From positions 1-35,788 of IMG/VR virus record IMGVR_UViG_3300043464_000938: a stretch of DNA of 35,788 nt; one strand, given 5' to 3'. Positions 7,902-15,943 of the stretch are shown piece by piece. How positions within the stretch are numbered: position 1 is the stretch's first letter; every line of letters starts with the position of its first letter. The translations under genes were made by a program, and so were the position numbers. The stretch is from a virus. The notes below the pieces were generated by a model. The model worked only from the letters and a program-made list of their open reading frames with translations. It did no database searches and was not told where the DNA came from.

Positions 7902-8090
7902 TTAAATACTCCCTAGCTTTGACTCAATTTCACTTGAGTATTCCTCTAATGCTTTTTGTCTATCATTTTTTTCGTTTGTAAGAAAAGTCAGCTCAGCTCT
8001 TAGCATTGCAATTTGCAATTCATAATTAGCTGCGAGCTGACCAATTCTTTCCTGCATAGCAGTAATAATAAGCTCTTCTTTATTTTGCAC
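7902..8090 (-). CDS. Short coiled-coil protein
   Basis: A 62-residue protein that is almost entirely a predicted amphipathic helix (ITAMQERIGQLAANYELQ, LRAELTFLTNEKNDRQKALE), with heptad spacing of Leu/Ile and many Glu/Lys. No Cys, membrane segment or catalytic motif. It starts with GTG at 8090 after AGGGAT. It resembles the small coiled-coil proteins found near phage tail genes, and might be a chaperone or oligomeric fibre connector. The function is unknown. Confidence 0.55.
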   Translation of the reverse strand: MQNKEELIITAMQERIGQLAANYELQIAMLRAELTFLTNEKNDRQKALEEYSSEIESKLGSI

Positions 8091-8098
8091 TTTTATCC

Positions 8099-8317
8099 CT
8101 AGCTAACTTTTGTTAGTTCTTCTTCAAGGGCAGACATCTTTGTATTGATTGAATCTAGCTGTGAATTCAGCTGTGCCAAGGATTCAGCGGAAGGTGCTTC
8201 CAAAGACTCCTCTTCAATGATTGAAAGCTCTGTATTATACTTACTGTAAGATAGACTTCTTAGATGTGTAGTTATAACTGTTGCTTTCTCGTCATTTGTT
8301 AATTGGTAATCTGACAT
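8099..8317 (-). CDS. Short acidic coiled-coil protein
   Basis: A 72-residue acidic protein with an N-terminal charged region (TNDEKATVITTHLRSLSYS) and a C-terminal heptad helix (LAQLNSQLDSINTKMSALEE). ATG 8317 is preceded by GGAGG. It is the first gene after the 8344 candidate promoter and is followed eight bases after its stop by the second coiled-coil gene, so the pair may act together. I do not recognise a family. Confidence 0.55.
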   Translation of the reverse strand: MSDYQLTNDEKATVITTHLRSLSYSKYNTELSIIEEESLEAPSAESLAQLNSQLDSINTKMSALEEELTKVS

Positions 8318-8343
8318 TTCGTACCTCCATTTTTATATTATTA

Positions 8344-8349
8344 TTATAC
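8344..8349 (-). promoter_or_regulatory. Candidate extended -10 promoter
   Basis: Perfect TATAAT preceded by TGG (extended -10) at the stop of the 8352-8588 gene. No good -35 at 16-18 bases. The local 15-mer GTAATGGTATAATAA recurs exactly before the 15937 gene, which argues that it is a functional element rather than chance AT-richness. It would serve the two coiled-coil genes. Confidence 0.45.
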
Positions 8350-8351
8350 CA

Positions 8352-8588
8352 TTACCATTTGCCTACTGGGCAAGTGGCTAATTTAAGCTTTGTTTTAGCT
8401 GCCATAAAGCATCCACATTCAGAACATGTCTTAGTTGTTTGATTAAACAAAGGACACTCTTGGCAAATGGAATACCTGTTGTCAGCCACATCTTTTTCTG
8501 CATATTCTGTTTTAGGGTCTAGAAAATCCCATGGCTTTACTCCATCAGAATTAACTAGATTTTTCATCTGCTGCCATTTACTAGCCAA
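8352..8588 (-). CDS. Small Cys-rich zinc protein (CxxCP ... CxxCGCFM type)
   Basis: A 78-residue protein with CQECP at about 42-46, CSECGCFM at about 55-62 and a C-terminal ATCPVGKW. This Cys arrangement (CxxCP, CxxCGCfm, KtkL, CPxgKW) is a recognisable small phage zinc-binding family of unknown role, common in virulent phages with large genomes. The start is TTG at 8588, overlapping the stop of the preceding gene; the next ATG (8567) would remove the conserved-looking WQQ start. It sits in a small-gene cassette after the fibre genes rather than with replication. Confidence 0.7.
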   Translation of the reverse strand: MASKWQQMKNLVNSDGVKPWDFLDPKTEYAEKDVADNRYSICQECPLFNQTTKTCSECGCFMAAKTKLKLATCPVGKW

Positions 8589-8820
8589 GATCTTCTACCT
8601 TTTCAAAATTATAGCCATTCCAAAAATAACCTTTTCCTGGTACTGGAAGGTCTGGAATGTCAATTTCTAAATCTTCCATATCTATAAGTGTTGGGTTGCT
8701 TGAAAGCGCTGACCTAAGCAGGAATGTCTCTTCTGTGCCAGTTGGTATATTAAACCATCCAGCAAATTCTCCTTCAATCAAAACCATATAGGTGCTTCCA
8801 CCTAAATCTAATTTATTCAT
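8581..8820 (-). CDS. Small acidic protein of unknown function
   Basis: A 79-residue acidic protein, beta-rich at the start (TYMVLIEGEFAGWFNI) and containing an acidic Pro-rich middle (DMEDLEIDIPDLPVPGKGYF) before WNGYNFEKVEDLG. It is the first gene after the 8843-8870 promoter. Its stop overlaps the TTG of the zinc protein gene, so the two are coupled. It may be a small tail-tip or virion decoration protein, or a host-takeover factor; nothing in the sequence settles this. Confidence 0.5.
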   Translation of the reverse strand: MNKLDLGGSTYMVLIEGEFAGWFNIPTGTEETFLLRSALSSNPTLIDMEDLEIDIPDLPVPGKGYFWNGYNFEKVEDLG

Positions 8821-8842
8821 ACATTACCTTTCGAGTTACTAT

Positions 8843-8870
8843 ATTCTATCATTTTATAACAGATTGTCAA
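8843..8870 (-). promoter_or_regulatory. Near-consensus promoter for the small-gene cassette
   Basis: TTGACA (8870-8865), 16-base spacer, TAGAAT (8848-8843) with extended -10 TGA. The architecture is the same as at 7440-7467 (perfect -35, 16-base spacer, TGN plus 5/6 -10). It lies in the 65-base gap after the long fibre gene and would start transcription about 20 bases before ATG 8820. Confidence 0.75.
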
Positions 8871-8885
8871 GGCCTAACAATTTTA

Positions 8886-11800
8886 TTAAAACTCATCACC
8901 CTGGAATGATGGGAAGAATGGTCCATCAAAGAACGGTGGGAAGAACGGTGGGAAGAACGGTGGGAAGAACGGTGGGAAGAACGGTGGGAAGAATGGGCCA
9001 CCCTTAAATGATGGGAAGAACGGTGGGAAGAATGGGAAGAACGGTGGGAAGAATGGGAAGAACGGTGGGAAGAACGGTGGGAAGAATGGTGGGAAGAACG
9101 GTGGGAAGAATGGTGGGAAGAATGGTGGGAAGAACGGTGGGAAGAATGGTGAAGTTGAGCAGAATCTCTCTTCAAAAGTTCCGCATGGTGAGCCAGAAGG
9201 GCAAACTCTTGTACGAGTTTGAGTAAAGTTAACGCATGAACTCCAACCAGACCAAGCACTGCAATTTGCTGATTCTGTAGCATTGCAAACACAAGGAGTC
9301 TGGCAGGCTGGGTAACCGCTTGTGCTGCATGAGGTTGAGTATCCAGAACCGCTACCGCTTATGTTGCTACTTTGAACACTTTGACTACAGCCAGCGCAGT
9401 TAAAGTTAACGCTTGTTGTACAATACCATGTACTGCATGGCTCTGTTTCAGAAGTTGCACACGGAGATCCAGAAGAACACGTTCTAGTCCTGGTTCTGCT
9501 ATTTCCTGAACACGCTGACCATGAAGACCAGCTTGTGCATGCACTTTCGTTACAAACACATGGTGTTTGACAGGCTGGGTAACCACTTGTGCTACATGAT
9601 GTAGAGAAGCCAGAACCGCTACCGCTTATATTGCTACTCTCAACGCTTTGGCTACAACCAGCACAATTGATATTAACACTTGTTGTACAAAACCATGTGC
9701 TGCATGGCTCTGATTGAGAAGTTTCACATGGAGATCCAGAAGGACATGTTCTAGTTCGAGTTCTAGTTCCATTTACGCAAGCACTCCAAAAACTCCAAGT
9801 GCTACATGCACTATCTGCTGCAGAATTGCAAACACAAGGTGTCTGGCAGGCTGGGTAACCGCTTGTGCTGCATGAGGTTGAGTATCCAGAACCGCTACCG
9901 CTTATGTTGCTTCCTTCAATAGACTGACCACATCCAGCACAGTTAGAGTTTACGCTTGTTGTGCAATACCAACACTGCTGTGTTTGAGATGTTTCGCATG
10001 GAGAGCCGTTTGGGCAAATTCTTGTGCGGGACCTATATTCTCCAGAGCAGGAACTCCAAGCGCTCCAGGCACCGCATTGCCCGTTTGCAGTAGAGTCGCA
10101 AACACAAGGTGTCTGACATGCTGGGAATCCGCTTGTGCTGCATGAGGTTGAGTATCCAGAACCGCTACCGCTTATGTTGCTTCCTTCAATAGACTGACCA
10201 CATCCAGCACAGTTAGAGTTTACGCTTGTTGTGCAATACCAACACTGCTGTGTTTGAGATGTAGGACACACTGATCCGTTTGGACAAATTCTTGTGCGGG
10301 ATCTATATCCTCCAGAGCAGGAGCTCCAAGCGCTCCAGGCGCCGCATTTACCTTCTTCTGTAGCATTACATACGCATGGTGTTTGACACGCTGGATATCC
10401 ACTTATGCTGCATGAGGTTGAGTATCCAGAACCGCTACCGCTTATGTTTTGTGTCTCTACAGTTTGAGTACAACCAGCACAATTAAAGTTAACACTTGTT
10501 GTGCAATACCAGCAATAATCTTCTTCAGTTGTAACTGTAGTTGTGCAATTTAAAAAAGTTTCTGTTTTAGTTCTAGTTCTTACACCGCTAGATGAGCATG
10601 CACTCCAATCACTATAAACAGTTGAAACACAGCATGATGGTGTTGTGTAGCATGCTGTTGCGTAACCAGAGCCATTTGCGCTTACGTTTGTAGGGGACTC
10701 AAAAGTTGAACATGTAATTGGTGTGCCCTGTACATAAGTTACGCAATACCATTTTCCTGTTGTTTCACATGACTCTGATGATGTTTCAAAATCGTATGAA
10801 AAAGCGGTGAGGTCAGAATTATTTATTTTAGAAGTTGTAACAGATACACAAGAGGGTTGATTTTGACTAACTCCTGAAACAGATATTACAGACCCAGACC
10901 TTGTTGCATTTCCGTTTGTGCAGTTTACTGTTATATCGAACGTGCTTATGTCTTGATAATTTAATATATCAACTTTAAATGAAGTAGCTGTGGCATCATA
11001 TGCTCTAGAAAGCATAGCTTGAATCCCTAAATTAAGAGTTCTAATGCTTTCTGTTATAGTATTACTTTCTTTTGGAGGATATGAATTTCCTCCAAGTGCG
11101 GTAACAGATACGTTATAAAGAGCATTGATTGTTAAACCAGATAACACAGCAGATGTATTTGTTGTGGTTACTGGATAACCAGACAAGGAGGCTCCAGTTG
11201 AATTCCTTTTTATGTCTACTCTGTAAGATGTTGCATTTGTAGATAACCATTCTACAGAGAATGACTCCTTAGTTCTATTTGAAAATGTAATTGATGGATC
11301 TTCAATAATTCCTGGCTGCCAGTCTATAAATGCAAGCTCTTGGGTTGGTCCGTCTGAAGAATATCTAACTCCAGTAAAGTCTCTATAGTAATCATCAGCT
11401 ATAACTGAAAGCTCCCACTGATAACTATCATTCGGGTCTAGGTTATTTGGTAAATTTATTACTGTTGATGTATCTAGCAATGATACAACTTCTGCAAAAG
11501 GGAGCTGCGGCTGGCCAGCGCTGTTATAGAGCTGAATCTCTTGTGAATACATATAGGTTGGAATTTGAGAAACTGTTATTGTTGAAGGATCATATGTCCA
11601 GGATAAAGTTAATGAAGATTGTGTTTCATCTGTAATTTCAAATGATTGTATGTTGAATAGGTATCTAGCTGCAACTCCAAGTGGTGGGAAATTAAGTTCT
11701 GCCTCGCCTGCGCTGTTTTCAGCTTTTATCTTTCCTCTAAATTTTACTTTATTATAAACATCTGTTTTCGATATTAAAGGCCTATTAGATGTACTTGTTG

Positions 11801-12245
11801 GAACTTGGTATAGATAATCTGAATCAGAGTAATCAGTATATTCCTTAACTACTGGAGTTATTAAATCTGTCCAGCTTGAATATGGAGCACTCGATTTTTG
11901 AATATACATGGTAAATTTTGTAGGCTCTTCATTCCATTGACCTCTTATCAAATACATTCTATCGCCATTAAATGGGGAATCTATGCTTTCAAATCCACTA
12001 GGTGATATAAAAATTAAAGACGGAGGATTTTCTGTTTCAGCATTAGGAATACCACTTCCAAATATTTTTTCCCATAGTCCCGTAGAAGCCATTCTCCAAA
12101 CGCTTCTTATTTTAATCCATCCGCTTACATTATGAGCTCCAGTATCAGTTGCACTGGCTTTTCTCCATATACTGTTTAATTTAATCCAACCATTAACGTT
12201 ATGGGCGCCAGTGTCTGTAGCACTAGCTTTTCTCCAAATTGACAT
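8886..12245 (-). CDS. Tail fibre/minor tail protein with thrombospondin-like modules and FFPP tail
   Basis: A 1119-residue virion protein, probably the distal host-contact fibre. Order of parts: three tandem WRKAS...GWIK-type repeats (2-62); FN3-like beta domains (about 70-200, 200-310, 315-405); a linker domain (405-498); six Cys-rich modules (499-1031), each carrying a thrombospondin-type core WSxWSxC...RxRxRxC; and a Phe/Pro block (1033-1116) ending SFQGDEF. There is no signal peptide or membrane segment. ATG 12245 shares a base with the stop of the preceding fibre gene (TAATG). It is the last gene of the long tail operon. A disulphide-rich fibre is odd for a protein folded in the reducing cytoplasm, implying oxidation after lysis or metal binding. 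Family known: FN3 domains in phage tails; seen here: TSP-like modules; inferred: adhesin function. Confidence 0.82.
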   Translation of the reverse strand: MSIWRKASATDTGAHNVNGWIKLNSIWRKASATDTGAHNVSGWIKIRSVWRMASTGLWEKIFGSGIPNAETENPPSLIFISPSGFESIDSPFNGDRMYLIRGQWNEEPTKFTMYIQKSSAPYSSWTDLITPVVKEYTDYSDSDYLYQVPTSTSNRPLISKTDVYNKVKFRGKIKAENSAGEAELNFPPLGVAARYLFNIQSFEITDETQSSLTLSWTYDPSTITVSQIPTYMYSQEIQLYNSAGQPQLPFAEVVSLLDTSTVINLPNNLDPNDSYQWELSVIADDYYRDFTGVRYSSDGPTQELAFIDWQPGIIEDPSITFSNRTKESFSVEWLSTNATSYRVDIKRNSTGASLSGYPVTTTNTSAVLSGLTINALYNVSVTALGGNSYPPKESNTITESIRTLNLGIQAMLSRAYDATATSFKVDILNYQDISTFDITVNCTNGNATRSGSVISVSGVSQNQPSCVSVTTSKINNSDLTAFSYDFETSSESCETTGKWYCVTYVQGTPITCSTFESPTNVSANGSGYATACYTTPSCCVSTVYSDWSACSSSGVRTRTKTETFLNCTTTVTTEEDYCWYCTTSVNFNCAGCTQTVETQNISGSGSGYSTSCSISGYPACQTPCVCNATEEGKCGAWSAWSSCSGGYRSRTRICPNGSVCPTSQTQQCWYCTTSVNSNCAGCGQSIEGSNISGSGSGYSTSCSTSGFPACQTPCVCDSTANGQCGAWSAWSSCSGEYRSRTRICPNGSPCETSQTQQCWYCTTSVNSNCAGCGQSIEGSNISGSGSGYSTSCSTSGYPACQTPCVCNSAADSACSTWSFWSACVNGTRTRTRTCPSGSPCETSQSEPCSTWFCTTSVNINCAGCSQSVESSNISGSGSGFSTSCSTSGYPACQTPCVCNESACTSWSSWSACSGNSRTRTRTCSSGSPCATSETEPCSTWYCTTSVNFNCAGCSQSVQSSNISGSGSGYSTSCSTSGYPACQTPCVCNATESANCSAWSGWSSCVNFTQTRTRVCPSGSPCGTFEERFCSTSPFFPPFFPPFFPPFFPPFFPPFFPPFFPPFFPFFPPFFPFFPPFFPSFKGGPFFPPFFPPFFPPFFPPFFPPFFDGPFFPSFQGDEF
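8889..9149 (-). repeat. 12-bp tandem repeat encoding Phe-Phe-Pro-Pro
   Basis: The plus strand repeats GGTGGGAAGAAC (with AAT for AAC in places and occasional loss of GGT), read on the minus strand as FFPP or FFP. About 20 units, interrupted twice (encoding SFKGG and FDG). It forms the last 87 residues of the fibre. Opposite-strand open frames over this block (RTVGRTVGR repeats) are artefacts of the repeat. Confidence 0.9.
9153..10751 (-). repeat. Six tandem Cys-rich thrombospondin-like modules (about 270 bp each)
   Basis: Modules start at W499 (divergent), W579, W669, W759, W851 and W940, of about 80, 90, 90, 92, 89 and 92 residues. Each has a conserved half (CTTSVN..CAGC, SNISGSGSGYSTSC, PACQTPCVC) followed by a half with W-x2-W-x2-C and R-x-R-x-R-x-C, the Trp-Arg ladder of TSP type 1 domains. 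Modules 2 and 3 are nearly the same at protein level. Confidence 0.88.
9859..10262 (+). repeat. Perfect 134-bp direct repeat, 270 bp apart
   Basis: Bases 9859-9992 and 10129-10262 are identical over 134 positions, offset by exactly 90 codons, inside the modular part of the fibre gene. Other modules are diverged, so this pair was copied or converted recently. Confidence 0.88.
12060..12242 (-). repeat. Threefold N-terminal repeat of the fibre (23 codons per unit)
   Basis: Residues 2-24 and 25-47 read SIWRKASATDTGAHN plus V(N/S)GWIK with only a few changes; residues 48-62 are a shortened third copy (SVWRMAS...GLWEKIF). Trp-rich short repeats of this style at the start of actinophage minor tail proteins may dock the fibre onto the preceding protein. 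Confidence 0.8.
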
Positions 12246-14731
12246 TACGGTTTCCTACTTAATATTATATCTCCAACAGAGAATGCACCTGATCCCTGAT
12301 CACCGCCTGCAAACTGGTTTCTATCTGTTCTCCCGTCTGGGTATTGATTGCCAGCATAAAAGAAAGCTCTTCCAAGAGTTAGTTCTCCAGTGTCTGCGTC
12401 TTGAACAAGCGTTGAATCTCCAGCTGTTCCATCATTATTTGAAACAGCTCTTAAATAAACTTTAAATCTACTGATTGATAGTCCATCTGGATTCAAAATT
12501 AATTGCCCATTAGATGCATTGTAAGTAAGTATACCATTACCTAAGCTAAAACTTCCAGTAGTTTTTGTAGTTCCGCCTATAGTTGTATTCTTACCAAGCA
12601 GATAATCATTTGAAAAACTTTCTGCAGAGCCTAAAAATATATTGGAGGCCACTAAATCTGTTTGAACTTTAAATGAATCTCCATCATATGTTAGCTTTCC
12701 ATTAGCAAGTCTAAAGTTACCAGAGGAAGATATATAGTCTATATTTCCTGGATTTCCACTTCCCGCGCCAGGATTCGCAGTATTCCATACAGAAGGGCTT
12801 GTAAAATAATGATTTGATCCTACTATGTTTCCACCAATTATTGAACCTTGAAGACCATTTAGTCTTATTTCAGAATTTGTGTTTGTAGACCTTATATCTG
12901 CCCCGTCTACTTTCCATCCTTGGTCAAGCTTAAATCCAGTTGCTGTTGTTGCATCAGGAACTAATGTTCCAAAATAAGCTTCGCCAGTTTGCACCATTCC
13001 TTTAAGAACTGCATCTCTAGCCACAAGCTTGCCTGCATATGTTACAGAAAAATTAGGGCTTACTGTTCTGGACCCACCAGCCCATATTGCTACATCTAAA
13101 GGATTTGTTGTTGCAAACAGGCCTACGTTGCCAGACTTGTTTATAGATGTATCATCTATTGTCCAACCAGCAATTGTTCCCTTGTTAGCAATAATTCCAG
13201 ATTCAGTGTCGAGCTGGAAAAGCTTACCAGATGAGTTGGTTCCTTGAATTCCAATACCAATCTTTTCTCCAGAAATATTTGTTAGCTTTCCTATTTCAAA
13301 TTTTCCAGATGATGTTGTTACTCTAAGTTGTCCATCTACAGATGATGTTCCTATGTCTACAGAACCAGTAAATGCTCCAGCATTGGCATTTATTTTTCCA
13401 GTTATTTCTAAATTAGTTCCGTTCCAAAGTAACCAGTCGTTTGTTCCTCCAACTTTAAATCTTGCAGCAGATGAAACGCTAGTGTTTCCAGTTACATACC
13501 AATAATTTTCTGGAGCGATGTATAAACCTTTATTTGAGTTGCTTCCACCAATTCCATATCCAAGCTTCATATCTCCTGCAGAAATTGCTACATCTGTTTT
13601 TAATGATGTGTTTGCTGGGATAACTATATCTGGATACTGCTTATACTCAGAGTTATCATTTCCATAAACATCGTATGTTGTTACAGCTATCTGATAAGTT
13701 TGGCCCGCTTTTAATCCATACAGATATGTAGATAGAGTTCCTCTTCCTGGAACAGACATATATGTATAATTAGCATCAGAAGCAGTCTTGTATCTTATTC
13801 TATATCCAGAAGTTGAAGTATCTGTGTTTTGTGTCCATGTAAAAAGAATCTTTTTATCAAAATTAAATAGACCATTTGAATCTTCTTCAACAGTAGTAGA
13901 TCCTAAATCAAAGTTATTTTCTGGTGGTAAATCGTCAAAGACTATTGGGTCGTATGCTTTTCCTTCTTTTATATCTGAGTTTAAAGACTCACAGTCTGAA
14001 TAAGAAAGATGATTTAGTTTAACATAAACTGTTGCTAGAGTATCTAGTGTTATTGAAGCTGGACCAATTCCAGTGTATCTAAGCTCCCAGTTATAAGGAC
14101 TTTGTGTTTCTGATACGTAAACTCTTGTTTCCCTGTATGTACCATAAGCTGTTCCGCTATCTTGCCATGATACAAGTATTCCGTTGTTCTGGCTAATAAC
14201 ATTCCAAGATGCTGCTGATATTGTATGCGTACAAACCTGATCAACGAAAGGCTCTACAGTTACTGGGCACTGATCTGAGCTTCCATCTCCATAGATACTC
14301 TGTATTGAAAATGATGTAAATGAAGTTCTAAAAACTCCACCGAACTGGAATATGTTATTTTCTCTTGTTAATACCCATGAGTAGTTTAGAGAAGTACCAG
14401 TTGCTGGTATAAGGTATGATCTTGTGTACCCACCTGCTTGAAGATTAACCACATAGTTTCGTACACGCTGATCATTTTTTGTCCATGAAACATTAAGACC
14501 AGCCTTGGCATCCCAAGTTGCAGCAACATTTGATGGGCATATACGTGATGGAGCTGGCGTTCTAAAATTAAATCTATCAGAAAACTCACTTGTTCCTAAA
14601 GCCTTGTCGCTATATATCCAAGCAGCCTGCAATGCATAATCAGTATTACAATCTAGATCTGGTATTACAACATCCCAGTAGTCTCCATCTTGACTCTGAG
14701 TTATTCCTAGATCTGGATATTGTTCTGACAC
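12245..14731 (-). CDS. Tail fibre / host-specificity-type minor tail protein with FN3 domains
   Basis: An 828-residue virion protein. The N-terminal 400 residues hold FN3-like domains (for example the segment around NVAATWDAKAGLNVSWTK and the one around YRIRYKTASDANYTYMSVPG, ending GLKAGQTYQIAVTTYD). The C-terminal part is a repetitive beta-structure (GAFTGSVDIGTSSV, KGTIAGWTIDDTSI, GSIIGGNIVGSNHYF), as in beta-solenoid or host-specificity J-like fibres. It starts with GTG at 14731, two bases after the preceding stop. The first FN3 appears shortened at its N-terminus, as though the chain begins in mid-domain, so the preceding protein may complete it. It is followed directly by the TSP-module fibre. 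Confidence 0.75.
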   Translation of the reverse strand: MSEQYPDLGITQSQDGDYWDVVIPDLDCNTDYALQAAWIYSDKALGTSEFSDRFNFRTPAPSRICPSNVAATWDAKAGLNVSWTKNDQRVRNYVVNLQAGGYTRSYLIPATGTSLNYSWVLTRENNIFQFGGVFRTSFTSFSIQSIYGDGSSDQCPVTVEPFVDQVCTHTISAASWNVISQNNGILVSWQDSGTAYGTYRETRVYVSETQSPYNWELRYTGIGPASITLDTLATVYVKLNHLSYSDCESLNSDIKEGKAYDPIVFDDLPPENNFDLGSTTVEEDSNGLFNFDKKILFTWTQNTDTSTSGYRIRYKTASDANYTYMSVPGRGTLSTYLYGLKAGQTYQIAVTTYDVYGNDNSEYKQYPDIVIPANTSLKTDVAISAGDMKLGYGIGGSNSNKGLYIAPENYWYVTGNTSVSSAARFKVGGTNDWLLWNGTNLEITGKINANAGAFTGSVDIGTSSVDGQLRVTTSSGKFEIGKLTNISGEKIGIGIQGTNSSGKLFQLDTESGIIANKGTIAGWTIDDTSINKSGNVGLFATTNPLDVAIWAGGSRTVSPNFSVTYAGKLVARDAVLKGMVQTGEAYFGTLVPDATTATGFKLDQGWKVDGADIRSTNTNSEIRLNGLQGSIIGGNIVGSNHYFTSPSVWNTANPGAGSGNPGNIDYISSSGNFRLANGKLTYDGDSFKVQTDLVASNIFLGSAESFSNDYLLGKNTTIGGTTKTTGSFSLGNGILTYNASNGQLILNPDGLSISRFKVYLRAVSNNDGTAGDSTLVQDADTGELTLGRAFFYAGNQYPDGRTDRNQFAGGDQGSGAFSVGDIILSRKP

Positions 14732-14732
14732 A

Positions 14733-15593
14733 CTAAACTCCGAACGACAAGTCTAGTTTAAATTCTATTGATGCTTCTCTTCCAATTACTTTAATCATTG
14801 TTGAGTCTAGTATAGATCTGGCAATGAGACCGTATTCTGGATCAAAGGTGTCCTCGTCATTTATTCTAAGACCATCCATAGATACAGATGTTTGAGCAGT
14901 TGTTGGAGTAACAATAATTCCTAACTTAACAACACTTTGTGGATTAAATGTTCCTGTTGATACCCCAGTAGACATGTTTAAATTCTTTATATTGTTCCCA
15001 ACTGAGTGTCCAGTAAATGTAAATTCTAAGTAATCGGTATTTGAGCTATAGAGCCTTACCTTCAATGAGGATAGATTTGCATCATTTGCTTTGTATGAAA
15101 ATGATAATGTATCTAATGGGTTATACCCAGAGATATCCATACTATCAAGTATGTAAGTATACTCTCTTGGAGCCGCCGCATTTGATGTAAATGTTAATGA
15201 ACTATCTCCAACTCTAGAGTTTGTTTGATCTAGCTCTGGCTCTGGACTCCACTGGTATGGCAATTCAAAGTTAGATATAAATTTGCTTTCATATAAATTT
15301 CTTGAATAAGACTGGCCTGAGTAGATTCCAATTTCATTAATTTTACCTGCAATGTTTGTAGGAAGTGTAGCTGAATAGATCACTGTATATTTTACTGGTG
15401 ATACAGAAGAGTCTATATCTATTCCGCCAACCCTAATTGGAACACGATAGAACTCAAAACCAAGTCTTGAGTTTGTATCTGATAAAGCATATTCAGTTCC
15501 TGTTGCAATTCCAATAGCCATTTCTTTTGAAGAAAATGATGAGTTACCAGCTACAAAATTAGTAAGAAATCTTTTACCAAATTTAGTTATCAT
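14733..15593 (-). CDS. Minor tail/baseplate protein
   Basis: A 286-residue protein starting MITKFGKRFLTNFVAG, the style of distal tail or baseplate proteins: a first domain about 1-110 containing SKEMAIGIATGTEYAL and GKINEIGIYSG, and a second beta-sandwich domain (about 115-240) like a carbohydrate-binding jelly roll (REYTYILDSMDISGYNPLD, LSFSYKAND, KVRLYSS). Carbohydrate binding is inference. ATG 15593 overlaps the preceding stop by four bases. It lies between a small connector-like gene and the FN3 fibre. Confidence 0.6.
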   Translation of the reverse strand: MITKFGKRFLTNFVAGNSSFSSKEMAIGIATGTEYALSDTNSRLGFEFYRVPIRVGGIDIDSSVSPVKYTVIYSATLPTNIAGKINEIGIYSGQSYSRNLYESKFISNFELPYQWSPEPELDQTNSRVGDSSLTFTSNAAAPREYTYILDSMDISGYNPLDTLSFSYKANDANLSSLKVRLYSSNTDYLEFTFTGHSVGNNIKNLNMSTGVSTGTFNPQSVVKLGIIVTPTTAQTSVSMDGLRINDEDTFDPEYGLIARSILDSTMIKVIGREASIEFKLDLSFGV

Positions 15594-15937
15594 GATCTTC
15601 CTCCCTGCTTATCTGATATTGTTATTGCGTATAAGAAACCATCTATCTTTTCTTCGCTTGAATTGTAAATTCTAAACTTAGCTCTTGCTCTTTGCATTCC
15701 AGATGCATCCTCATACAGCTCAAATCCTTTTAAAACTATGTCTGAGAGCTGAGGCCTTTTACCGCTTTTGGGATCGTCGTCTCCATCTCCATCTCCAGGA
15801 GATCCTGCAGAATTGTTTGATCCAAATGGAAAGGACTGAGTAATGGACTTAGTCTCTCCAGACTTGCCCTTCCAAACTTCGGCTAAACGAGAATCATCAT
15901 CAAAGATGACTGGTATTTTTCCTACTTCAATTCCCAT
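15590..15937 (-). CDS. Small tail protein of unknown function
   Basis: A 115-residue protein with an N-terminal beta segment, a Gly/Asp-rich flexible linker at about 45-57 (SPGDGDGDDDPKSGKRPQ) and a C-terminal beta domain (VLKGFELYEDASG, RAKFRIYNSSEEKIDGFLY). The acidic linker may bind calcium, but no strict motif is present. ATG 15937 has no Shine-Dalgarno sequence but follows an extended -10 element by six bases, implying leaderless translation. It sits between the tail hub gene and a baseplate protein. Confidence 0.55.
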   Translation of the reverse strand: MGIEVGKIPVIFDDDSRLAEVWKGKSGETKSITQSFPFGSNNSAGSPGDGDGDDDPKSGKRPQLSDIVLKGFELYEDASGMQRARAKFRIYNSSEEKIDGFLYAITISDKQGGRS

Positions 15938-15943
15938 TTATTT

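Noticed and set aside
8792-9226. Plus-strand open frames encoding repeated RTVGRTVGR/GRMG
   Set aside because: They are the opposite-strand reading of the FFPP-coding 12-bp repeat, with no promoter or ribosome site of their own.
8867-9292. Minus-strand open frame rich in SSHRSSHHSSH
   Set aside because: A frame-shifted reading of the same repeat; the FFPP frame is continuous with the fibre gene.
9153-10751. Repeat array with regular spacing, considered as CRISPR-like
   Set aside because: The period of about 270 bp, lack of short unique spacers and continuous coding frame show protein modules, not a CRISPR array.
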